From Acanthamoeba sp. SK_2022b (lineage: Eukaryota > Discosea > Longamoebia > Acanthamoebidae), in assembly GCA_027943245.1 (NCBI GenBank), contig JANDJZ010001143.1, positions 1 through 12,615 of the forward strand: a stretch of 12,615 bases of DNA. Reading direction: 5' to 3'. A program made the translations under genes and the position numbers. Below are positions 1 to 5,168 of this stretch, in pieces (the first letter of the stretch is position 1; each line of letters opens with the position of its first letter). Under the pieces are notes generated by a model that was given only the letters and a program-made list of their open reading frames with translations, had not been told where the DNA came from and made no database searches.

Positions 1-574
1 CGCCTTCGGGGTTGCTCTTGGTGAACAGCTCGGTGGCGATGGGGCCGGGGCCCAGGGCATTGACCGTGATGCGGTTGCGGCCCAGCTCCATGGCCAGGGT
101 GCGCGTCAGGCCGATCAGGCCGGCCTTGGTCGCCGAGTAGACGATGCGGTCGGGCTTGCCCAGCGCGGCGCGCGAGGACATGTTCACGATACGGCCCTCG
201 CCGCAGGCACGCAGCGTGGGCAGGAAGGCCTGCACCAGCAGCATGGGCGCGCGCAGGTGCAGTCCCACCACATCGTCCAGATGCCGGGTGCTGGCGTTGT
301 CGATGGTGCCGGGACGCGTGGCGCCCGCGTTGTTGACCAGGGCCACCACGTTGTGCGCGGCGGCAATGCGGGCCGCCGCCTCGGCGGTGGCCTGCTCGCT
401 GGTCAGGTCGGCCTGGTAGCTCACCAGCAGCGGATGGCTCCAGTCGGGCAGCACGTAGTCGAGATTGACCACGGCGCGGCCCTGGGCCAGCAGGGCCTCG
501 GCGATGGCGCGGCCGATGCCGTTGCTGGCGCCGCTGACCACGGTGACGGGTGTCTTGTTGTCCACGGTGCTCAT
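1..574 (-). CDS. Short-chain dehydrogenase/reductase (SDR), FabG-like, C-terminus cut by the window edge
   Basis: Reading down from the ATG at 574, 191 codons stay open to the window edge. The protein is a classical SDR: a Rossmann cofactor loop SGASNGIG (residues 14-21, Ser replacing the usual Thr), NNAG (81-84), a catalytic serine in NMSS (133 or 134), and YSATK giving Tyr146 and Lys150. GPGPIATELF (175-184) is the usual loop after the active site. Asp39 in VVNLDY, at the end of the second strand, would favour NAD(H) over NADP(H); this is inferred from the family. Classical SDRs are about 250 residues, so roughly 60 are missing. The start lies 7 bases after the pcaF stop, so it is almost certainly co-transcribed with pcaIJF. 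The substrate is unknown. A 3-hydroxyacyl-CoA or hydroxyl intermediate feeding the thiolase is one possibility, but nothing in the sequence proves it. Confidence 0.9.
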   Translation of the reverse strand, partial: MSTVDNKTPVTVVSGASNGIGRAIAEALLAQGRAVVNLDYVLPDWSHPLLVSYQADLTSEQATAEAAARIAAAHNVVALVNNAGATRPGTIDNASTRHLDDVVGLHLRAPMLLVQAFLPTLRACGEGRIVNMSSRAALGKPDRIVYSATKAGLIGLTRTLAMELGRNRITVNALGPGPIATELFTKSNPEG

Positions 575-581
575 CGCAGTC

Positions 582-1793
582 TCAGACCTTTTCCAGGATC
601 ACGGCAATGCCCTGGCCCACGCCGATGCACATGGTGCACAGCGCGTAGCGGCCGCCCAGCGTGTGCAGCTGGTTCACGGCGGTGGTGGCAAGGCGCGCGC
701 CCGAGGCACCCAGCGGATGGCCCAGCGCAATGGCGCCGCCCCATTGGTTGACGCGGCGGTCGTCGTCGGCAATGCCCAGATCGCGCAGCACGGCCAGGCC
801 CTGCGCGGCGAAGGCTTCGTTCAGCTCGATCACGTCCATCTGCTCCAGCGTCAGGCCGGTCAGGGCCAGCACCTTGCGCACGGCAGGCGCGGGGCCGAAG
901 CCCATGATGCGCGGTGCCACGCCGGCCACGGCCATGCCGACCACGCGGGCGCGGGGCACCAGGTTGTATTGCCTGGCGGCTTCCTCGTTGGCCAGCAGCA
1001 GGGCGCAGGCGCCGTCGTTCACGCCGCTGGCATTGCCGGCCGTCACCGTGCCATCCGGGCGCACCACGCCCTTGAGCTTGGCCAGCGCCTCGATGGTGGT
1101 GGCGCGCGGATGCTCGTCCTGGCTCACCACGATGGCGTCGCCCTTCTTCTGGGCAATGGACACGGACACGATTTCCTTGGCCAGGTAGCCGGCCGCGATG
1201 GCGGCGGCGGCCTTTTGCTGGCTGGCCAGGGCCATGCGGTCCTGGGCTTCGCGCTCGATCTTGAAGTCGTCGGCCACGTTCTCTGCCGTCTCGGGCATGG
1301 AGTCCACGCCGTACTGCTGCTTCATCAGCTTGTTGACGAAGCGCCAGCCGATGGTGGTGTCATAGACGGCGTTGCTGCGGCTGAAGGCGCTCTCGGCCTT
1401 GGGCATGACGAAGGGGGCGCGGCTCATGCTTTCCACGCCGCCCGCGATCATCAGGCGGGCCTCGCCCGCCTTGATGGCGCGCGCGGCCGTGCCCACGGCA
1501 TCCAGGCCCGAACCGCACAGGCGGTTGATGGTGGCGCCCGGCACATCGATGGGCATGCCGGCCAGCAGGGCGGACATGCGCGCCACGTTGCGGTTGTCTT
1601 CGCCGGCCTGGTTGGCGCAGCCGTAGAGCACGTCGGCCACGGCCGTCCAGTCCACGCCGGGGTTGCGCTCCATCAGCGCCTTGATCGGCACGGCGCCGAG
1701 GTCATCGGCACGCACCGGGGACAGGGCGCCGCCGTAGCGGCCGAAGGGGGTGCGGATGGCGTCGCAGATGAAGGCCTGGTTGGACTGGCTCAT
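582..1793 (-). CDS. pcaF: 3-oxoadipyl-CoA thiolase PcaF
   Basis: This 403-residue thiolase cleaves 3-oxoadipyl-CoA with CoA to succinyl-CoA and acetyl-CoA, the last step of the beta-ketoadipate pathway, in the cytoplasm. The nucleophile is Cys93 in NRLCGSG. GGVESMSRAPFVM, NEAFAAQG, GHPLGASGAR with His359, and the C-terminal CIGVGQG with Cys389 complete the thiolase signature. The length fits the PcaF/PaaJ group (about 400). I chose the ATG at 1793: an AGGAG lies 5 bases upstream and the protein then begins directly with the conserved FICDAIRTPFGRYGG block. An in-frame ATG at 1844 would add 17 residues unlike the family and lies inside the spacer hairpin. The position behind pcaI and pcaJ supports PcaF over other acetyl-CoA acetyltransferases, although PaaJ-type thiolases do the same chemistry. 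Confidence 0.93.
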   Translation of the reverse strand: MSQSNQAFICDAIRTPFGRYGGALSPVRADDLGAVPIKALMERNPGVDWTAVADVLYGCANQAGEDNRNVARMSALLAGMPIDVPGATINRLCGSGLDAVGTAARAIKAGEARLMIAGGVESMSRAPFVMPKAESAFSRSNAVYDTTIGWRFVNKLMKQQYGVDSMPETAENVADDFKIEREAQDRMALASQQKAAAAIAAGYLAKEIVSVSIAQKKGDAIVVSQDEHPRATTIEALAKLKGVVRPDGTVTAGNASGVNDGACALLLANEEAARQYNLVPRARVVGMAVAGVAPRIMGFGPAPAVRKVLALTGLTLEQMDVIELNEAFAAQGLAVLRDLGIADDDRRVNQWGGAIALGHPLGASGARLATTAVNQLHTLGGRYALCTMCIGVGQGIAVILEKV

Positions 1794-1798
1794 GGTGT

Positions 1799-1803
1799 CT
1801 CCT
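1799..1803 (-). promoter_or_regulatory. Ribosome binding site deciding the pcaF start
   Basis: On the minus strand AGGAG stands 5 bases before the ATG at 1793. It supports this start over the in-frame ATG at 1844. Confidence 0.7.
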
Positions 1804-1826
1804 GGAAAAAGAATGAAGAGGTGCCG

Positions 1827-1846
1827 GGGTGCGCCGCAGCGCACCC
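1827..1846 (-). repeat. Hairpin in the pcaJ-pcaF spacer
   Basis: GGGTGCGC and GCGCACCC form a perfect 8-bp inverted repeat around a 4-base loop. It lies in the 72-base spacer between the pcaJ stop and the pcaF start. No T-run follows on the minus strand, so it is not a standard intrinsic terminator. It may stabilise transcript ends or tune the ratio of transferase to thiolase; that role is inferred. Confidence 0.5.
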
Positions 1847-1865
1847 GCTGGGGGGAGCTGAGGGA

Positions 1866-2555
1866 TCAGGCCGTGGCCGTCGCGTCCTTGATGGGCAGGC
1901 CCACGATGGACTGCAGCTCGGCGTGCGAGAGGCCGGGCACGGTGTCGATCAGGCGCAGGCCCTCGGGCGTGCATTCCAGCGTGCACAGGTCGGTGTAGAT
2001 GCGCTTGACGCAGGACAGGCCCGTGAGCGGATAGCTGCAGGCCTCGACGACCTTGCATTCGCCGGTCTTGGTCAGCAGGTCCATCATCACCCAGGTCTGG
2101 CGTGCACCCACGGCCAGGTCCATGGCGCCGCCCACGGCGGGAATGGCACCGGCCTCGCCCGTGCTCCAGTTGGCCAGGTCGCCCGTGGCCGAGACCTGGA
2201 AGGCGCCCAGCACGCAGATGTCCAGGTGGCCGCCGCGCATCATGGCGAAGCTGTCGGCATGGTGGAAGTAGCAGCCGCCCGGCAGCAGGGTGACGGGCTG
2301 CTTGCCGGCATTGGTCAGGTCATAGTCCTCCTGGCCTTCGGCGGGCGCCGGGCCCATGCCCAGGATGCCGTTCTCGCTTTGCAGGATGACCTCGCGGCCG
2401 GCCGGGATGTGGTTGGCCACCTGGGTGGGCATGCCGATGCCCAGGTTGACGTAGGCGCCGTCGAAGATGTCTTCGGCCACGCGCCGGGCCAGCTCTTGCT
2501 TGCTGCGTTTCTGGTAGCTGCTCATGCTCTTGCTTTCGGCGGTTGGGGCGCTCAT
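1866..2555 (-). CDS. pcaJ: 3-oxoadipate CoA-transferase subunit B (PcaJ/CatJ)
   Basis: This is the beta subunit (229 residues) of the heteromeric CoA-transferase that moves CoA from succinyl-CoA to 3-oxoadipate. The family active-site motif SENGILG is present, with the catalytic glutamate at residue 61 that forms the CoA thioester intermediate. VNLGIGMPTQVAN (37-49) and the GGHLDICVLGAFQV block are typical of family I CoA-transferase B subunits. Its ATG overlaps the pcaI stop as ATGA (2552-2555), a sign of translational coupling that would keep the subunits equimolar. An internal ATG at residue 11 (MSSYQKRS) is an alternative start, since many relatives begin close to it. The acetoacetate enzymes AtoA/ScoB are similar; the pcaF and pcaR neighbours favour 3-oxoadipate. 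Confidence 0.92.
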   Translation of the reverse strand: MSAPTAESKSMSSYQKRSKQELARRVAEDIFDGAYVNLGIGMPTQVANHIPAGREVILQSENGILGMGPAPAEGQEDYDLTNAGKQPVTLLPGGCYFHHADSFAMMRGGHLDICVLGAFQVSATGDLANWSTGEAGAIPAVGGAMDLAVGARQTWVMMDLLTKTGECKVVEACSYPLTGLSCVKRIYTDLCTLECTPEGLRLIDTVPGLSHAELQSIVGLPIKDATATA

Positions 2556-3253
2556 GCGGTTTTCTTGAAGCCGCCGGCCTGGGTGGCCACGCGGTCGATC
2601 TTCACGATCTGGCTCACGTAGATGCCGGGCGTGACCACGGCCTCGGGGTCCAGCGCGCCCAGCTCCACGATCTCGTGCACGGTGGCGATCGTGTGCTTGG
2701 CCGCCGTGGCCATCACGGGCCCGAAGTTGCGGGCCGACATGCGGTAGGTGAGATTGCCCCAGCGGTCGCCCTTCTCGGCCTTGACCAGTGCCACGTCGCC
2801 GTGGATGGGATGCTCCAGCACATAGTGCTTGCCGTTGATCTCGCGCGTTTCCTTGCCGTTGGCCAGCTCCGTGCCATAGGCCGTGGGGCAGAAGAAGCCG
2901 CCGATGCCGGCGCCGGCGGCGCGCAGGCGCTCGGCCAGGTTGCCCTGGGGCACGAGTTCCAGCTCGATCTTGCCGCTGCGGTACAGGTCGTCGAACACCC
3001 AGCTGTCCACCTGGCGGGGGAAGCTGCAGATGATCTTGCGCACCTGGCCGCTCTTGAGCAGCGCGGCTAGGCCCTGGTCGCCGTTGCCCGCGTTGTTGTT
3101 GACCACGGTCAGTTCGCGTGCGCCCTGGGCGATCAGGCCGTCGATGAGTTCGGTGGGATTGCCCGAGGTGCCAAAGCCCCCGATCAGCACGGTGGAGCCG
3201 TCCTGGACGCCCGACAACGCCTCGGCGATGGTGTCGGTGATTTTGTTGATCAC
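2552..3253 (-). CDS. pcaI: 3-oxoadipate CoA-transferase subunit A (PcaI/CatI)
   Basis: This is the alpha subunit (233 residues) of succinyl-CoA:3-oxoadipate CoA-transferase. It shows the CoA-transferase A signature GGFGTSGNP (25-33), then SNNAG-like NNNAGNGDQG, ICSFPRQVDS, and LVPQGNLAERLRAAGAG (100-116). The overall text resembles Pseudomonas PcaI as I remember it. The start codon is GTG, not ATG: GTG ATC AAC AAA, with GGAG 8 bases upstream. This gives the usual MINK-type N-terminus. It is the first gene of the pcaIJF-SDR unit and is divergent from the IclR-family regulator, which presumably activates it when the pathway intermediate is present. Confidence 0.92.
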   Translation of the reverse strand: MINKITDTIAEALSGVQDGSTVLIGGFGTSGNPTELIDGLIAQGARELTVVNNNAGNGDQGLAALLKSGQVRKIICSFPRQVDSWVFDDLYRSGKIELELVPQGNLAERLRAAGAGIGGFFCPTAYGTELANGKETREINGKHYVLEHPIHGDVALVKAEKGDRWGNLTYRMSARNFGPVMATAAKHTIATVHEIVELGALDPEAVVTPGIYVSQIVKIDRVATQAGGFKKTA

Positions 3254-3261
3254 TTGCTTGT

Positions 3262-3265
3262 CTCC
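3262..3265 (-). promoter_or_regulatory. Ribosome binding site for the GTG start of pcaI
   Basis: GGAG (minus strand) stands 8 bases before the GTG at 3253 and supports the non-ATG start. Confidence 0.55.
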
Positions 3266-3295
3266 GGTATGCAGGCCGCTGGCGCTGCGCTAAAA

Positions 3296-3312
3296 TGTTC
3301 GTATTTAGAACA
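3296..3312. promoter_or_regulatory. Candidate IclR-type (PcaR) operator
   Basis: TGTTCGTATTTAGAACA is an inverted repeat with perfect 5-base arms and a 7-base centre, the size and TTCG flavour of known IclR-family sites. A further half-site, AGTTCG at 3315-3320, repeats the left arm about two helical turns away. It lies in the 86-base gap between the divergent pcaI and pcaR starts, where a PcaR-type activator/autoregulator would be expected to bind. Confidence 0.55.
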
Positions 3313-3328
3313 AAAGTTCGCAGAAAGA

Positions 3329-3334
3329 ATTATA
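3329..3334 (-). promoter_or_regulatory. Possible -10 box of the pcaIJF promoter
   Basis: On the minus strand these bases read TATAAT, a perfect -10 hexamer. At 17-base spacing the -35 position reads AGCGGC, a poor match, which would fit an activator-dependent promoter. Transcription would then start near 3322, placing the palindrome just downstream of the start. On the plus strand TAAAAT at 3291-3296 could serve pcaR. Both are guesses from short motifs. Confidence 0.3.
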
Positions 3335-3339
3335 GGGCC

Positions 3340-4179
3340 ATGGAAAAAAAAGCCGCTTCCGTAATTTCCACAGGTGGGGTTGAAGAAGAGGGCGGTACGC
3401 CGCGCCCCGGCGACAGCTATGTGCAGTCCTTTGCGCGCGGCCTGGGCGTGATCCGCTCGTTCAGCGCCGAGGCGCCCGCGCAGACGCTCAGCGAGGTGGC
3501 GGCGCGCACGGGGCTCACGCGCGCCGGGGCCCGGCGCATCCTGCTGACGCTGCAGACGCTGGGCTATGTGAAGAGCGACGGCAAGCTGTTCCAGCTCACG
3601 CCGCGCATCATGGAACTGGGCTTTGCCTACCTCAGCTCCACCCCGGTCTGGAACCTGGCCGAGCCCGTGATGGAAAACCTGGTCGACGAGGTCAAGGAGT
3701 CCTGCTCGGCCGCCGTGCTCGATGGTGGCGACATCGTCTATGTGCTGCGCGTGCATACCCACAAGATCATGAGCACCAACCTCAGCGTGGGCTCGCGCCT
3801 GCCGGCCTGCTGGACCTCGATGGGGCGCGTGCTGCTGGCCGGCGAGAGCGATGAATCCCTGCAGGCCCTGCTGGATGCGCGCGAGCGCCGCCAGTTCACG
3901 GCGCTGACCGAGCAGGACGACGAGCGCCTGCGCCAGCGCATTCTGGAGGTGCGCGCCCAGGGCTGGGCCCTGGTGGACCAGGAACTGGCCGAAGGCCTGA
4001 TCTCCATCGCGGCGCCCGTGAAGAACGCGGCAGGGCGCACCGTGGCCGCGCTCAACATCAGCGGACAGGCCAACCGCAACAGCGCCGAGATGATGCGCGT
4101 GCAACTGCTGCCCCGGCTGCTGGCTGCCACGCAGCTGGTGAGCCAGCTGCTGAGGGCCTCGTCGCGTCTTTCCCTGTAA
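3340..4179 (+). CDS. pcaR: IclR-family regulator of the PcaR/PcaU/PobR group
   Basis: The 279-residue protein has an N-terminal winged helix-turn-helix (about 27-95), with the HTH in TLSEVAARTGLTRAGARRIL, opened by the group-typical YVQSFARGLGVIRSF. The C-terminal effector-binding domain (about 110-275) includes AVLDGGDIVYVLRV, LSVGSRLPACWTSMGRVLLA and LAEGLISIAAPV. This text matches the PcaR/PcaU/PobR subfamily, which senses beta-ketoadipate, protocatechuate or 4-hydroxybenzoate. Divergence from pcaIJF points to PcaR. I start it at the ATG at 3340; the earlier in-frame ATG at 3295 would translate through the palindrome and adds 15 basic residues that relatives lack. The Shine-Dalgarno is weak (AGGG close to the start). 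The ligand cannot be read from sequence alone. Confidence 0.88.
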   Translation: MEKKAASVISTGGVEEEGGTPRPGDSYVQSFARGLGVIRSFSAEAPAQTLSEVAARTGLTRAGARRILLTLQTLGYVKSDGKLFQLTPRIMELGFAYLSSTPVWNLAEPVMENLVDEVKESCSAAVLDGGDIVYVLRVHTHKIMSTNLSVGSRLPACWTSMGRVLLAGESDESLQALLDARERRQFTALTEQDDERLRQRILEVRAQGWALVDQELAEGLISIAAPVKNAAGRTVAALNISGQANRNSAEMMRVQLLPRLLAATQLVSQLLRASSRLSL

Positions 4180-4269
4180 AACGGAGTGTGGCGCAGTGCG
4201 GCAGCGCGGGGCGGGGCGCTCCATAATTGCCGCTCCACGCCCTGCACCCGCTTGCCTGCACCCAGCACC

Positions 4270-4980
4270 ATGGCCCGCCTGCCCAGACTCACCATTGCGG
4301 ATCTGCCGCACCACATCATCCAGCTCGGCAACAACGGCGCGGACATTTTCATCGATGCCCAGGACCGGGAGACCATGCTGGAGCTGCTGCGCGAGATGGC
4401 GCGCAGCTGCGAGCTGGCCGTGCATGCCTACGTGCTCCTGCCCAGCCAGTTCCACCTGCTGGCCACGCCGCGCACCGACGATGGCCTGCCCAGGTTCATG
4501 CAGGCCGTGGGCCGGCGCTATGTCCGCTACTTCAACGACCGCCACGGCCGCAGCGGCACGCTGTGGGAAGGCCGCTATCGCGGCACGGTGCTGCAGCCCA
4601 GCTGGCTGCTGCCCACCATGGTCTTCATGGACGACAGCCCCGTGCGCGCCGGCCTGGTCCAGCGGCCGGCCGACTGGCCCTGGTCCAGCTACGCGCACAA
4701 CGCCGGCCTGCGCAGCGACGCGCTGATCCAGCCGCATGCCGTGTTCTGGGAACTGGGCAACACCCCGTTTGCGCGCGACGCGGCGTATGTGTCGGCCGTG
4801 GAAGAGGGCGTCAGCAGCGATGACGGCGAACGCATCAGCCAGTCGGCGCTGCGGGGCTGGGCGCTGGGCGATGAGCAATTCATTGCCGTTTTACAACAGC
4901 GCACCGAGCGCCGCGTGACCCGCCAGCGCGCCGGCCGTCCGCCAGGACGGACCAATGAGCGCACCACAACAGTGCGTTAG
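4270..4980 (+). CDS. REP-associated tyrosine transposase-like protein (Y1_Tnp family), HUH motif degenerate
   Basis: This 236-residue protein belongs to the IS200/IS605-related Y1 transposases that sit as single genes in chromosomes (RAYTs). Typical blocks are MARLPRLT, PHHIIQLGNN (13-22), AVHAYVLLPSQFHLL (50-64), GRRYVRYFNDRHGRSGTLWEGRYRG (81-105, with candidate catalytic Tyr84/Tyr87), SPVRAGLV and DWPWSSY. The C-terminal GWALG and RAGRP segments are found in the longer betaproteobacterial members. The metal-binding HUH is normally His-x-His; here it is Gln60-Phe61-His62, so one ligand is missing. NPVRA has become SPVRA. Cleavage activity may therefore be lost or changed. The start at 4270 gives the family N-terminus; a GTG at 4186 would add 28 unconvincing residues. 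No Shine-Dalgarno is visible. No flanking transposon ends of a standard insertion sequence are seen. Confidence 0.85.
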   Translation: MARLPRLTIADLPHHIIQLGNNGADIFIDAQDRETMLELLREMARSCELAVHAYVLLPSQFHLLATPRTDDGLPRFMQAVGRRYVRYFNDRHGRSGTLWEGRYRGTVLQPSWLLPTMVFMDDSPVRAGLVQRPADWPWSSYAHNAGLRSDALIQPHAVFWELGNTPFARDAAYVSAVEEGVSSDDGERISQSALRGWALGDEQFIAVLQQRTERRVTRQRAGRPPGRTNERTTTVR

Positions 4981-4991
4981 TACCCACTGAT

Positions 4992-5024
4992 GGCCTGCAA
5001 GTGCTTGATTCCTCATCGCAGGCC
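4992..5024. repeat. Inverted repeat just after the RAYT-like gene
   Basis: GGCCTGC (4992-4998) and GCAGGCC (5018-5024) are perfect 7-base arms separated by 19 bases, starting 11 bases after the stop codon. No T-run follows, so it is a poor intrinsic terminator. It could be a transcript-end structure or half of a REP-like unit. Confidence 0.45.
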
Positions 5025-5042
5025 TCTGTGAAATAAATGTGT

Positions 5043-5084
5043 CCCTTATTAATTTCCGATTTTTTTGTTCTGGAATTAATTGGG
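5043..5084. repeat. Imperfect palindrome, possible RAYT-linked repeat element
   Basis: CCCTTATTAATTTCC (5043-5057) faces GGAATTAATTGGG (5072-5084) across a T-rich loop of 14 bases. The arms pair except for a mismatch and small bulges. The flanks read ATGTGTCCC on the left and GGGATCTGACCC on the right. I recall very similar GTGTCCC and GGTCAGATCCCAATTAA strings beside Y1 transposase genes in other proteobacteria, which suggests a repeat family associated with them. This is memory, not a search. Confidence 0.45.
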
Positions 5085-5156
5085 ATCTGACCCTTATATA
5101 AATTTATTGCATGAGGTGATGCCTTGCCTTAATCTTGCGTTCCCTGCGAAAAATTT

Positions 5157-5161
5157 GAGGA
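5157..5161 (+). promoter_or_regulatory. Ribosome binding site of gltB
   Basis: GAGGA stands 7 bases before the ATG at 5169 and fixes the gltB start. Confidence 0.65.
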
Positions 5162-5168
5162 TTCCGCC

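Larger units (their letters stand above)
4981..5168. other. AT-rich spacer between the RAYT-like gene and gltB
   Basis: This 188-base stretch is clearly richer in A and T than the genes on both sides. It holds two inverted repeats (listed separately) and must include the gltB promoter unless gltB is read through from upstream. TATATA/TATAAA at 5095-5102 could be a -10 box, but no good -35 lies at the right distance. An alternative, TTGCAT at 5107-5112 with TAATCT at 5130-5135 (17-base spacing), is weak. No small gene with a ribosome binding site is evident. Confidence 0.6.

Noticed and set aside
465..2621. A 718-codon plus-strand open frame across the pca genes
   Set aside because: It is antisense to the pcaF, pcaJ and SDR coding regions, with the same skewed composition and no family features.
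4186..4269. Upstream extension of the RAYT-like gene from a GTG at 4186
   Set aside because: The extra 28 residues are unlike the family, whose members begin near MARLPRLT.
3250..4878. A 542-codon minus-strand open frame opposite pcaR and the RAYT-like gene
   Set aside because: Shadow of two plus-strand genes that carry clear domains; its own residues match nothing known to me.
4990..5010. Possible sigma-54 promoter (GG...GC) upstream of gltB
   Set aside because: TGGCCTGCAAGTGCTT has GG and GC spaced by 9 rather than 10 bases and lacks the rest of the consensus. It is also part of the inverted repeat.
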